NCBI RefSeq assembly: GCF_037572415.1 | Contig: NZ_JBBHLB010000001.1 | Coordinates: forward strand, 62,001-126,000 | From: Flavonifractor porci | GTDB lineage: Bacteria; Bacillota; Clostridia; Oscillospirales; Oscillospiraceae | DNA: 64,000 nt | Reading direction: 5' to 3' | Program-made: the position numbers and the translations under genes | In this document: one piece after another, positions 8,081 to 16,606 of the stretch | How the letters are laid out: every line of letters begins with the position of its first letter | How positions within the stretch are numbered: the first letter of the stretch is position 1 | Notes under the pieces: model-generated | Databases searched by the model: none | Told to the model about the DNA's origin: nothing | The model's input: the letters and a program-made list of their open reading frames with translations, nothing else

Positions 8081-9970
8081 ATGCCGATCCAAACGATTTT
8101 ACTTCTTGCGCTGGCGGGCGGGATGCTCCTGATCGTGGCCGCCGCCACACACTTCTCCGGTCAGGGCTCCCTGAACAACATCAAGTCCAAGACCGTGGGC
8201 GATGGCCAGCACGGAACGGCCCGGTGGGCAACCAAAAAGGAGATCGAGCAGACCTACCGGCATATCCCGTTCCAGCCTTCCCAGTGGCGCTCTGGCAAAG
8301 AGCTGCCCCAGGCCCAGGGGCTGGTGCTGGGCTGCGAGGGCGGCAGCTTTCCGAAAAAGCCCAGGAAAAACAAGAAGCCGCCCAAATCGAAATCGAAGAA
8401 GGAGCGCCACCCCCTCAAGGCCATCGTGGACACAGACGATATCCATTGCCTCATGATCGGCGCGTCCGGTGTGGGCAAGACCGCCTTCTTCCTTTACCCA
8501 AACTTGGAATATGCCTGTGCCAGCGGCATGAGCTTCCTGGCGCTGGATACCAAGGGGGATCTGGCGCGGAATTACGGCACGATAGCGTCCAGGTACTACG
8601 GCTATCAGGTGGCGGTCATCGACCTGCGTAACCCCACCCGCTCGGACGGCTACAATCTGCTGACCCTCATCAACCACTACATGGATATCTGCCGGGAGGA
8701 TGAGAAAAACCTCGCTGCCCGCGCCAAGGCGGAGAAGTATGCCAAGATCCTCTCCAAGACCATCGTCAACCCGGAGGGGGACGCCTCCAACTACGGGCAG
8801 AACGCGTTTTTTTACGACGCCGCGGAGGGACTGCTCACCGCCGTCATCCTCCTGCTGGCGGAGTATCTGCCGCCGAATGACCGGGACAAGCGGGAGAAGC
8901 GGCACATCGTCAGCGTGTTCAAGCTGGTGCAGGATCTGCTGGCCCCCAGCAAGACCGTCAAGGGCAAGAATGGGTTTCAGATGTTGATGAACCGCCTGCC
9001 GGAAACGCACAAGGCCCGGTGGTTTGCCGGCGCTGCCCTCAACAGCGCGGATCAGGCCATGGCCTCCGTCATGTCCACCGTACTCTCCCGGCTCAACGCT
9101 TTCCTGGACTCAGAACTGGAGCAGGTGCTGTGCTTCGACAGCGCCATCGACGCGGAGACCTTCGCCTCCCGGAAGTCCGCCATCTTCCTGATCCTCCCGG
9201 AAGAAGATCCCAGCAAGAACTTCATGGCTGGACTCATGATCCAGACCCTCTCCCGCGAGCTGTTTGCCGTGGCCGACGAGAACGGCGGCAAGCTGAAGAA
9301 CCGGGTGGTGCTGTTCTGTGATGAGTTGGGCACCATGCCCGCCTTTGACATCCTGCCCCTGTTCAGCGCGGGGCGCTCCCGCAAACTGACGCTGGTGCCG
9401 ATTATCCAGTCGCTGGCGCAGCTTGAAAAGAACTACGGCAAAGAGGGCGCGGAGATCATCCAGGACAATGTGCAGGACACGATCTTCGGCGGCTTTGCCC
9501 CCAACAGCCAGACTGCCGAGGTACTCTCCAAGGCCCTGGGCAGCCGCACCGTCCTATCTGGCTCCATCAGCAAAGGAAAGAACGACCCCAGCCAGAGCTT
9601 GCAGATGATCGAGCGGCCCCTCATGACCGCCGACGAGCTGAAGTCTATCCCCAAGGGGCAGTTTATCGTCATGAAGACCGGCTCCCATCCCATGCAGACC
9701 CGGCTGCGGCTGTTTCTGGATTGGGGCATCACCTTTGAGGAGCCATATACCATCCCGGAGAAGGCCGCCCGTTCTGTGGCCTATGCCAGCAAGCAGGAGT
9801 TGGAGCGGGCCATCCTGGAACACCACTACACACAGATCGTCGAGGATGCGCCGCCCCCGGTCCCGCAGAACACGCCACCCGCTGGCGGCATGGCACAGGC
9901 GCGGGACAGACGGCCCCACGGCAGGCCGCAGCGAAACCCAGATTTACGTACCGGCATGGAGGGAAAATAG
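8081..9970 (+). CDS. Type IV coupling protein (VirD4/TraG family)
   Basis: 629 residues from ATG 8081, four bases after the previous stop. An N-terminal membrane segment (residues about 4-22) is followed by the conserved HGTARWAT motif, Walker A GASGVGKT (127-134), the SFLALDTKGDL strand and Walker B with D414-E415. It is the inner-membrane ATPase that recruits the relaxase-DNA complex to the type IV secretion channel. The C-terminal 50 residues are Pro/Arg-rich and probably contact the relaxosome. Length and motif order are normal, so the gene looks functional. Confidence 0.9.
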   Translation: MPIQTILLLALAGGMLLIVAAATHFSGQGSLNNIKSKTVGDGQHGTARWATKKEIEQTYRHIPFQPSQWRSGKELPQAQGLVLGCEGGSFPKKPRKNKKPPKSKSKKERHPLKAIVDTDDIHCLMIGASGVGKTAFFLYPNLEYACASGMSFLALDTKGDLARNYGTIASRYYGYQVAVIDLRNPTRSDGYNLLTLINHYMDICREDEKNLAARAKAEKYAKILSKTIVNPEGDASNYGQNAFFYDAAEGLLTAVILLLAEYLPPNDRDKREKRHIVSVFKLVQDLLAPSKTVKGKNGFQMLMNRLPETHKARWFAGAALNSADQAMASVMSTVLSRLNAFLDSELEQVLCFDSAIDAETFASRKSAIFLILPEEDPSKNFMAGLMIQTLSRELFAVADENGGKLKNRVVLFCDELGTMPAFDILPLFSAGRSRKLTLVPIIQSLAQLEKNYGKEGAEIIQDNVQDTIFGGFAPNSQTAEVLSKALGSRTVLSGSISKGKNDPSQSLQMIERPLMTADELKSIPKGQFIVMKTGSHPMQTRLRLFLDWGITFEEPYTIPEKAARSVAYASKQELERAILEHHYTQIVEDAPPPVPQNTPPAGGMAQARDRRPHGRPQRNPDLRTGMEGK

Positions 9971-9972
9971 CC

Positions 9973-10227
9973 GTGGGATATTTTGAGATGATCTACCGCT
10001 CCGAGCTTTCTCACCGGGCGCGGGCGGTCTATATGTACCTGAAGGACCATGCTGACAAGGACGGCCAGTGCTGGCCGGGAATCAGGACTATTGCCGCCGA
10101 ACTGAAACTCTCCAGAAGCACTGTCAAACGGGCGCTGGACGATCTATGCAAAGCGGGACTGATTGCCAAAAGCCCGCGCTGGCGGGAGAACGGAAGCCTC
10201 AGTTCCAATCTGTACCGGCTCCTCTGA
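9973..10227 (+). CDS. Small helix-turn-helix protein
   Basis: 84 residues from GTG 9973, two bases after the coupling-protein stop. It consists of one winged helix-turn-helix: the segment GIRTIAAELKLSRSTVKRAL followed by DDLCKAGLIAK is a typical HTH plus wing as in replication initiators and GntR-like proteins. Its place at the end of the transfer operon suggests feedback control or a role in element replication. A strong hairpin follows. Confidence 0.75.
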   Translation: MGYFEMIYRSELSHRARAVYMYLKDHADKDGQCWPGIRTIAAELKLSRSTVKRALDDLCKAGLIAKSPRWRENGSLSSNLYRLL

Positions 10228-10237
10228 GCATAGAAAC

Positions 10238-10263
10238 GGACTCTCCCGCCAAGGGGAGAGTCC
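10238..10263 (+). terminator. Terminator hairpin of the transfer operon
   Basis: A perfect 10-bp inverted repeat (10238-10247 and 10254-10263, 6-base loop) lies 10 bases after the HTH gene stop, followed by GCGCATTTTG. It probably ends the mobC-relaxase-coupling protein transcript. Confidence 0.6.
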
Positions 10264-10376
10264 GCGCATTTTGTGAACCGAGCCTCGGTCCATGATGAAC
10301 CATCCAGAAGGACCCACTCCAAGAAAGTTTAGAGCAGAGAAAGAACATTCATCCTGATAGAATCTTGGGATCCACT

Positions 10377-10391
10377 GTGTTATAATAACAC
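10377..10391 (+). promoter_or_regulatory. Palindrome overlapping a -10 element before the repair cassette
   Basis: GTGTTATAATAACAC is a perfect 15-base palindrome with the -10-like TATAAT at its centre, 26 bases before ATG 10417. A palindrome over the -10 box is a classic repressor site, and the genes that follow are DNA-repair genes. No good -35 box is seen at 17 bases. Confidence 0.5.
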
Positions 10392-10416
10392 AAAGCCATA
10401 GGCGGGAGGTGTCAGT

Positions 10417-11139
10417 ATGGCGATCGAGAACGGCGAATGGATCATGCGGGGACTGGACTGGGACGATCCCAGCCGCATCCGAAGCTGGGAGGAGTTAATT
10501 GGCTGGATCAATGAGGTCGGCTTTCTCCCGCTGTTCAAAAATGAGATTCCCGGTTTCTCAGTGGAGGAACATACCTCCGACCTGTACTGGTGGACTGGGG
10601 ACGAGGAGCAGGACCCGTGGGAGTGGCGGGAACTGATCGCCCGGAGCGGCCAGGTGGCCTATGGCAAATTCTTCGGCAAAAAGGCGGGCTTTATCTCCAG
10701 AGAGTGGTTTCCCCACTTTGCCAACTACCGGCGGGACGGCTATGACTTCGACAGCCGTTGGGATGAAGAACTGGCCAGTATGCGCTGCAAACGGATCATG
10801 GACCAGTTTGAAAGCAAGGACGAGCTGTTTTCCTTCGAGCTGAAACGGTTAGCCGGTTTCGGCAAGGATGGAGAGAAGAACTTTGAGGGGACGGTGACAG
10901 ACCTCCAGATGCAGAGCTATCTGCTGATCCGGGACTTCCGCAGGCGCATCAATAAGAAGGGCTTGGAGTATGGCTGGCCCATCTCCGTCTACTCCACGCC
11001 GGAGGCCCTGTGGGGCTATGAGCACATCGCCTCCGCCTATTCTGCTGAACCAGCAGAGTCAAGGGAACTGATTCGCCAGCAGGTACAGAAGAACTTCCCG
11101 GAGACGGGGAAAATAGAGCTGGATGTAGTGCTGGGCTGA
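10417..11139 (+). CDS. AlkZ-related protein
   Basis: 240 residues from ATG 10417 with a GGGAGG ribosome binding site. The sequence (VGFLPLF, then SDLYWWTGDEEQDPWEWREL, then AYGKFFGKKAGFISREWFP) matches the AlkZ-related proteins often carried by Firmicute ICEs, as I remember them. True AlkZ/YcaQ enzymes are DNA glycosylases that unhook crosslinks; this group is shorter and its activity is not established. It begins a cluster with a Y-family polymerase and a YolD-like protein, which together look like a DNA damage cassette. It is read from the promoter with the palindromic -10. Confidence 0.65.
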   Translation: MAIENGEWIMRGLDWDDPSRIRSWEELIGWINEVGFLPLFKNEIPGFSVEEHTSDLYWWTGDEEQDPWEWRELIARSGQVAYGKFFGKKAGFISREWFPHFANYRRDGYDFDSRWDEELASMRCKRIMDQFESKDELFSFELKRLAGFGKDGEKNFEGTVTDLQMQSYLLIRDFRRRINKKGLEYGWPISVYSTPEALWGYEHIASAYSAEPAESRELIRQQVQKNFPETGKIELDVVLG

Positions 11140-11194
11140 CCACCCATAATTTCCACTGGTACCAGGCATACTAAGGCAAGGAGGCGACCGGGGT

Positions 11195-12718
11195 ATGAAA
11201 AACAGGACTTATCTCTGCGTGGATCTGAAATCGTTTTACGCCTCGGTGGAGTGCGTGGAGCGGGGGCTTGACCCCATGACCACCAATCTGGTGGTGGCGG
11301 ACGAGAGCCGCACGGAAAAGACCATCTGCCTCGCCGTGTCTCCTTCCCTCAAAGCCCATGGCATCTCCGGTCGGGCAAGACTGTTTGAAGTTGTCCAGAG
11401 GGTGAAGGAAGTCAACGCCCAGCGGCGGCGCAATGCCCCCAGTGGGCAGTTTACCGGTTCCTCATGGAACGATCCGGAACTGAAAAATCATCCTGAGATG
11501 GAGCTGGACTACATTGTGGCCCCGCCCCGGATGGCCCATTATATTGAGTGGAGCACCCGGATATACAGCGTCTATTTGAAGTATCTGGCCCCGGAGGATA
11601 TATTTCCGTACAGCATCGACGAGGTGTTCATGGATGTGACGAACTATCTGGACACCTATCATCTGACGGCCCGTGAGCTGGCTCGAAAGATCATTCTGGA
11701 TGTGCTGGAGACTACTGGCATCACCGCCACGGCGGGGATGGGTAGCAATTTGTACCTTGCCAAGATCGCCATGGATATTGTGTCCAAGCATATCCATCCG
11801 GACAAGGACGGCGTGCGGATCGCCAAGCTGGACGAGATGACCTACCGCCGTCTGCTGTGGGATCACCGTCCGCTGACGGATTTCTGGCGGGTAGGCCCCG
11901 GCTATGCCCGGAAGCTGGAGGCCAATGGGCTCTACACCATGGGCGACATCGCCCGCTGCTCCATCGGCAAGGAAACCGATTATTATAACGAGGAGCTGCT
12001 CTACAAGCTGTTCGGCGTCAATGCGGAAATCTTAGTGGATCACGCCTGGGGCTGGGAACCTTGCACTATCGCGGACGTGAAAGCGTACAAGCCAGAAAAT
12101 AAGAGCATCGTTTCCGGGCAGGTCCTGCAATGCCCATATCAGTTTGAAAAGGCAAAGCTGGTAATGCGGGAAATGGCGGACGCACTGGCCCTTGATCTGG
12201 TGGATAAGGGGCTGGTGACCAACCAGCTTGTACTGACAGTTGGCTATGACCGGGAGAATCTGGACGATCCCCAGCGGAGCAAAAGCTACAAAGGCCCGGT
12301 CACCACAGACCGCTATGGCCGAAAGGTTCCCAAGCACGCCACCGGCACCATCAATCTGGACAGGTACAGCTCCTCCACCAACGAGATCATTCGGGCGGTG
12401 CTGGAGCTGTTTGACCGCATCGTGGACAAAAACCTGCTGGTGCGGCGGCTGAGCATTTCCGCCAACCGTCTGATTTGCGAGGCAGACGCGCCCAAAGAGC
12501 CTGCGGCGGAGCAGTTGGACTTGTTCACTGACTACGCCGCCCAGGAGGAACGCCGGAAAAAGGAGGACGCTGCCCTGGTCCGTGAGCGGAAGGTGCAGGA
12601 GGCCATGCTGGGCATCAAGAAGAAATTCGGCAAAAACGCCATCCTCAAAGGCATGAATCTGGAGGAGGGCGCTACCGCCAGGGAGCGGAATAAGACGATT
12701 GGGGGCCACCATGAATGA
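11195..12718 (+). CDS. Y-family translesion DNA polymerase (UmuC/ImpB type)
   Basis: 507 residues. The catalytic palm motifs are intact: LCVDLKSFYASVECVERG with the metal ligand D10, and SIDEVFMD with D142-E143. The little-finger domain follows, and the C-terminal 90 residues are charged. It belongs to the plasmid/ICE-borne UmuC-ImpB-MucB group that copies damaged DNA. Its stop overlaps the start of the YolD-like gene, a pairing well known in Firmicutes (UvrX-YolD). Carrying such a polymerase may help survival of single-stranded DNA entry or raise mutation rate. Confidence 0.88.
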   Translation: MKNRTYLCVDLKSFYASVECVERGLDPMTTNLVVADESRTEKTICLAVSPSLKAHGISGRARLFEVVQRVKEVNAQRRRNAPSGQFTGSSWNDPELKNHPEMELDYIVAPPRMAHYIEWSTRIYSVYLKYLAPEDIFPYSIDEVFMDVTNYLDTYHLTARELARKIILDVLETTGITATAGMGSNLYLAKIAMDIVSKHIHPDKDGVRIAKLDEMTYRRLLWDHRPLTDFWRVGPGYARKLEANGLYTMGDIARCSIGKETDYYNEELLYKLFGVNAEILVDHAWGWEPCTIADVKAYKPENKSIVSGQVLQCPYQFEKAKLVMREMADALALDLVDKGLVTNQLVLTVGYDRENLDDPQRSKSYKGPVTTDRYGRKVPKHATGTINLDRYSSSTNEIIRAVLELFDRIVDKNLLVRRLSISANRLICEADAPKEPAAEQLDLFTDYAAQEERRKKEDAALVRERKVQEAMLGIKKKFGKNAILKGMNLEEGATARERNKTIGGHHE

Positions 12719-13149
12719 CGAACAGATATAACGACATCATTGGCCTGCCCCATCCGACCTCGGCCAAGCATCCCAGGATGCCTCTCAGTGATCGGGCCGC
12801 CATTTTCAGCCCCTTCGCCGCACTGACAGGCCACGGAGCGGCCATCGTGGAGACGGCCCGGCTGACTGACCGGAAGATCGAACTGGACGAGGACAGCAGG
12901 GCCGTCCTGGACGAGAAACAACGGTATCTAGAGGAGATCATCGGCCAGCAGCCGGAGGTCACGGTCACATGGTTCCAACCGGATGAGCGCAAGGATGGCG
13001 GCAGCTATGTTACTGTTACGGGAAAATTGAAAAGGACGGACGGCGTTGAGCGTGTTATGCTCCTGACGGACGGCACAAGGATCCCGCTGGATGACATCGT
13101 CGGTATCGAAAGCAAACAGCTCCCAGGTGCGTTTCGGGATGAATTCTGA
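12715..13149 (+). CDS. YolD-like protein
   Basis: 144 residues; ATG 12715 overlaps the polymerase TGA by four bases. The sequence has the YolD-like pattern: MPLSDRAAIFSPFAAL near the N-terminus and a C-terminal beta-rich domain. YolD-like proteins are encoded next to Y-family polymerases and are thought to be the functional counterpart of UmuD. A hairpin pair follows the gene. Confidence 0.7.
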   Translation: MTNRYNDIIGLPHPTSAKHPRMPLSDRAAIFSPFAALTGHGAAIVETARLTDRKIELDEDSRAVLDEKQRYLEEIIGQQPEVTVTWFQPDERKDGGSYVTVTGKLKRTDGVERVMLLTDGTRIPLDDIVGIESKQLPGAFRDEF

Positions 13150-13169
13150 AAATCGCTCTGGGAACGGAA

Positions 13170-13201
13170 TACGGCGCCGTGGATATAACCACAGCGCCGT
13201 A
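13170..13201. repeat. Long hairpin after the repair cassette
   Basis: Arms 13170-13182 and 13189-13201 pair over 13 bases with one G-T wobble and a 6-base loop. There is no T-run on the plus strand, so it is not a standard intrinsic terminator by itself; the following hairpin at 13233 completes the end. Confidence 0.5.
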
Positions 13202-13232
13202 CATAAAAAATCGTATTATACATATCAAAAAG

Positions 13233-13273
13233 CGAGACGCACCACATACAGGATGGGCTGCGTCTCGTTTTTG
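13233..13273. terminator. Bidirectional intrinsic terminator between convergent genes
   Basis: CGAGACGCA (13233-13241) pairs with TGCGTCTCG (13259-13267), followed by a T-run on the plus strand and preceded by an A-run that serves the minus strand. It separates the convergent YolD-like gene and XRE regulator. Confidence 0.75.
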
Positions 13274-13289
13274 TTTGTCAGGATAGCTG

Positions 13290-13640
13290 TCAGGTTGGAT
13301 CGTCAAGCCGCAAACGGCGCAGTGAACTCTTCAGGGAAAGCACCATATCGGTGATCAGCTTGATCTCCATATTGCTGCAATCCGCCACAAGCTCACTCAG
13401 CCAGCTGTTCATCAGCGGACGGGCTTGATCGATCTCCATACAGAAAAGCTCATCCGCTGAACACCCCAAAGCATTGATAATATCCAGCATGACCTGAAGG
13501 CTTGGGATACTGTTGCCGGTCTCGATGTGGCTGATGTGGGTAACGCCCACTCCGACCGCCTCTGCCAACTGCTCTTGTGTCATTTTCTTTTCCAAACGAA
13601 CTGCCCTGATCCGGGAGCCGAGCGTTTTATAATCGACCAT
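13290..13640 (-). CDS. XRE-family transcriptional regulator
   Basis: 116 residues. Residues 8-62 form a Cro/C1-type helix-turn-helix (RIRAVRLEKKMTQEQLAEAV, then GVTHISHIETGNSIPSLQVM), followed by a helical C-terminal domain that probably dimerises. It is transcribed divergently from the SLOG gene; the 144-bp gap between them holds a promoter for the plus strand. It may control its own gene and the cargo to its right. Confidence 0.85.
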   Translation of the reverse strand: MVDYKTLGSRIRAVRLEKKMTQEQLAEAVGVGVTHISHIETGNSIPSLQVMLDIINALGCSADELFCMEIDQARPLMNSWLSELVADCSNMEIKLITDMVLSLKSSLRRLRLDDPT

Positions 13641-13675
13641 ACTGCAAGTATCCTCCGCCAGCCTTGATACTTGTA

Positions 13676-13704
13676 TTGTATGTGCAATCTGGCCATGTTA
13701 TAAT
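13676..13704 (+). promoter_or_regulatory. Sigma-A-like promoter for the SLOG gene
   Basis: TTGTAT (13676-13681), 17-base spacer, TATAAT (13699-13704). It lies about 80 bases before ATG 13785 in the divergent gap. Confidence 0.6.
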
Positions 13705-13784
13705 AATCTAAAAGCGCAATAGACCTTATAGGCATATTACAAAAACCGGATAAATTCAATTCACCCAATGAAATGGAGTTCATC

Positions 13785-14339
13785 ATGAGTATAAAATCAT
13801 GTGCCATCACTGGCCATCGCCCTGCCCGGTTCAAGTGGAAATACAAGGAGAATAACACCGGCTGCAAGCGGTTGAAAAAACGGCTGCGGGATCAGATCGT
13901 GGCGCTCTATGAGCAGGGAGTCCGCCGCTTTTATGTTGGCGGTGCATTAGGTGTGGATATGTGGGCCGGGGAAATACTGCTCCAACTGAAGGAACAACCA
14001 GAGTACAACGATATTGAGTTGTTTATCGCCCTGCCCTTTGAGGGGCATGATGCTGACTGGGACAGCCGCAGCCGGGGCCGTCTAAAGGTCTTAATTCAAC
14101 ACAGCACGGAAACCGTGGTAATTGGGACAAAGGCAGAGGTGCTTGCGGTCTGCTATAAGCGGCGTAATTACTACATGGTGGATCACGCCGATATACTTCT
14201 GGCCGTGTATGACAATGACCGCTCAATCCGCAGCGGAACAGGCATGACGGTCAACTATGCCAGAAAAAAGGGGGTGTCTGTCATATTGATCCATCCAGAC
14301 AACGCAAGGGTTTCTATGGATGCCTCTGCTGAGTCATAG
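13785..14339 (+). CDS. SLOG/DUF1273-family protein
   Basis: 184 residues; ATG 13785 lies 5 bases after GGAG, and ATG 13773 is an alternative. It begins with the family signature CAITGHRPARF and continues with a Rossmann-like pattern (FYVGGALGVDMWAGEILLQL, ALPFEG, AVYDNDRSIRSGT). SLOG proteins are predicted to bind nucleotides or nucleotide-derived ligands, and some act in stress or defence signalling. The specific ligand here is unknown. It stands alone between the XRE regulator and the two-component system. Confidence 0.75.
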   Translation: MSIKSCAITGHRPARFKWKYKENNTGCKRLKKRLRDQIVALYEQGVRRFYVGGALGVDMWAGEILLQLKEQPEYNDIELFIALPFEGHDADWDSRSRGRLKVLIQHSTETVVIGTKAEVLAVCYKRRNYYMVDHADILLAVYDNDRSIRSGTGMTVNYARKKGVSVILIHPDNARVSMDASAES

Positions 14340-14363
14340 TGTCCTTGGCTTTACTTCTCGTAG

Positions 14364-14392
14364 TTGAAGCACTGCCATCCATGTAGTATAAT
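14364..14392 (+). promoter_or_regulatory. Sigma-A-like promoter for the two-component operon
   Basis: TTGAAG (14364-14369), exactly 17 bases, TATAAT (14387-14392), 62 bases before the response-regulator start. A near-consensus promoter. Confidence 0.75.
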
Positions 14393-14454
14393 GATCGTGG
14401 TCAAAAGCAAGAAAGCCTTTGCATTTACAACTCGTAGATTGGAACAAAACTGCC

Positions 14455-15147
14455 ATGCAAACACAGAAACTGATTCTCCTTGTGGATGATGAAGTCAAGA
14501 TCACACAAGTCCTGGCCGCCTATCTGGAAAAGGCGGGATATCGAACCATGTCGGCCCATGACGGGGAAACCGCGCTGGAGTTGCTGCGGCTTCATCCGGT
14601 CAATCTGATCCTGCTGGACTTAATGCTGCCGGATATACCGGGAGAGACATTATGCGGGCAGATCCGCGCACAGTACCGCATCCCCATCATCATGCTTACA
14701 GCCAAGAGCCAGGAGCAGGACATTCTGGATGGTTTAGAGGTCGGTGCGGACGATTATCTGACAAAGCCATTCAGCCCCCGTGTTGTGGTAGCCAAAGTGG
14801 GAGCGGTATTGCGGAGGACGGAGAGCGACGAGTTGTTGAGCGTTCCAGTCTCCTATCGGGACGGATATCTGGTGATCGACTTTCAGAACAAAACCGTTTT
14901 GAAGGAAGGGGCGCCCATCCACCTGACGCCATCGGAGTATCAAATACTGCGGACACTTGCCAAAGCGCCGAAACGGATCTTTACCAGAGAACAGCTGATC
15001 TCCTATGCGCTGGGAGATGATTACGACGGCTATAACCGAAGTGTTGATACCTACATTAAAAGCCTCCGCAGCAAAATCGAACCAGACAGACATGACCCGG
15101 AGTTTATTGTCACTGTGCATGGTGTGGGCTATCAGTTCCAAGGCTGA
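14455..15147 (+). CDS. OmpR/PhoB-family response regulator
   Basis: 230 residues from ATG 14455. The receiver domain has the acidic pair in LLVDDE, the phosphoacceptor D55 in LILLDLMLP and the conserved Lys in YLTKPFSP. A winged-helix output domain (residues about 130-228) ends with the typical TVHGVGYQF. It is followed by its sensor kinase after 15 bases. The cargo to the right (metal efflux, envelope genes) contains plausible targets, but no binding site could be assigned. Confidence 0.9.
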   Translation: MQTQKLILLVDDEVKITQVLAAYLEKAGYRTMSAHDGETALELLRLHPVNLILLDLMLPDIPGETLCGQIRAQYRIPIIMLTAKSQEQDILDGLEVGADDYLTKPFSPRVVVAKVGAVLRRTESDELLSVPVSYRDGYLVIDFQNKTVLKEGAPIHLTPSEYQILRTLAKAPKRIFTREQLISYALGDDYDGYNRSVDTYIKSLRSKIEPDRHDPEFIVTVHGVGYQFQG

Positions 15148-15162
15148 TGGGAGGGAGAGCAA

Positions 15163-16566
15163 ATGGTACATTCCCTGAAGGCGAAGTTGACTGTTTACTT
15201 CTCCGCCCTGCTAATATTCTCTCTTGGCGCAATGACGCTCCTGTTTAACCTGACTCTGGACAACCTGTTTGCGCACTATGCCAACGACCAACGCCAGCGC
15301 CAGATACAGCAGATCATTGAGCAGGTCGAGGAGCAGTACCTGCCAGAAAGCCAAAGCTATAACATTGACGCAGTAGAGGTGATCGGTAATGCGGCGCTGC
15401 AAAACGGCCTGATTGTCCATGTGCAGACGCGCAACGGAGAGGTGGACTGGGATATCTCCATACATAAAGCACAAGAGTGCCAAATCGCACTGCAGCATGC
15501 AGAGGAGAATATGCACAGCCGCTATCCCTCTTTTAACGGTGCTTATTCAGAAACCACATACGATCTCTCCAGCGATGGAACGCTGACGGGCTATCTGACG
15601 GTTGGATATTACGGTCCCTATGCGTTGGACGATGACGCATTGATATTACTGAATACGCTCAATCGAGTAACGCTGGGGCTGGGTATTGCTTTTCTGCTTG
15701 TGGCCATGGTGCTTGCCTTCTTTGCGGCCAGACGCATCGCCCGACCGATCTCGGCGACAGTCGAGGTGACCCGCAGTATCGCGGAGGGGGACTATGGGCG
15801 AAAAATTGAAACAAAGACGAAAACCAAAGAGCTGGCGTCCCTCATGCAGTCGGTCAACGAGATGTCTGAAACGCTAAAACTGAGGGAACAGCAAAAGCGC
15901 CGGATGACTGCGGATGTGGCCCATGAGCTGAGAACACCACTAACCAATCTGCAAAGCCATGTGGAGGCGGTCATCGACGGGATATGGGAGCCGTCCCCGG
16001 AGCTGTTTCAGGGCTATCGGGAGGAGATTTTGCGGCTGACACGGCTGGTGGAGCAGCTTCAGGAATTGTCCAATCTGGAAAGCGGACAGATCATACTACA
16101 TCTGGAACCAATGTCTGTTGCGGAATTGTTAGAGGACATTCGCCTTGATTTTCTTGCCAGATTTCAGAACAAAGGGGTCGCCTTTGAGTTAGATACCACT
16201 CCAGAAGGACTTGCCATGGTATGCGATCAGGATCGCATCAAGCAATGTTTGACCAACCTTGTCTCCAATGCGCTGCGGGCCACGCCGGAGAGCGGGATCG
16301 TCCGGCTGGAAGGCCGGCAGGAAAAAGACTTGATCCAGTTATCTGTGTCGGATACGGGCGAAGGCATTCCAGAGGAGCACCTTTCTCAGCTGTTCGAGCG
16401 GTTTTACCGGGTAGACCCATCCAGAAGCCAGCAGACCGGCGGCATGGGGATCGGGCTGGCTATTACAAAGTCCATCGTTGAGGCACATGGGGGAACCATC
16501 ACGGCAGAGAGCGTCATCGGGAAAGGCTCAAAGTTTACCATTTGCATTCCGCTGCAAAGCGTATAA
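15163..16566 (+). CDS. Membrane sensor histidine kinase (BaeS-like layout)
   Basis: 467 residues. Transmembrane segments at about 11-30 and 165-187 enclose an extracytoplasmic sensor domain of about 135 residues. HAMP follows, then the dimerisation box DVAHELRTPLTNLQSHVEAV with phosphoacceptor H254, and an HATPase domain with N box (CLTNLVSNALRATP), DTGEGIP and GMGIGLAI. It phosphorylates the regulator encoded just upstream. The sensor domain has no motif that reveals its signal; envelope stress is an inference from the neighbours. Confidence 0.9.
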   Translation: MVHSLKAKLTVYFSALLIFSLGAMTLLFNLTLDNLFAHYANDQRQRQIQQIIEQVEEQYLPESQSYNIDAVEVIGNAALQNGLIVHVQTRNGEVDWDISIHKAQECQIALQHAEENMHSRYPSFNGAYSETTYDLSSDGTLTGYLTVGYYGPYALDDDALILLNTLNRVTLGLGIAFLLVAMVLAFFAARRIARPISATVEVTRSIAEGDYGRKIETKTKTKELASLMQSVNEMSETLKLREQQKRRMTADVAHELRTPLTNLQSHVEAVIDGIWEPSPELFQGYREEILRLTRLVEQLQELSNLESGQIILHLEPMSVAELLEDIRLDFLARFQNKGVAFELDTTPEGLAMVCDQDRIKQCLTNLVSNALRATPESGIVRLEGRQEKDLIQLSVSDTGEGIPEEHLSQLFERFYRVDPSRSQQTGGMGIGLAITKSIVEAHGGTITAESVIGKGSKFTICIPLQSV

Positions 16567-16606
16567 CGAGAGCGGCAGGCCGGTTTTGAACTGGCCCGCC
16601 GCTTCT

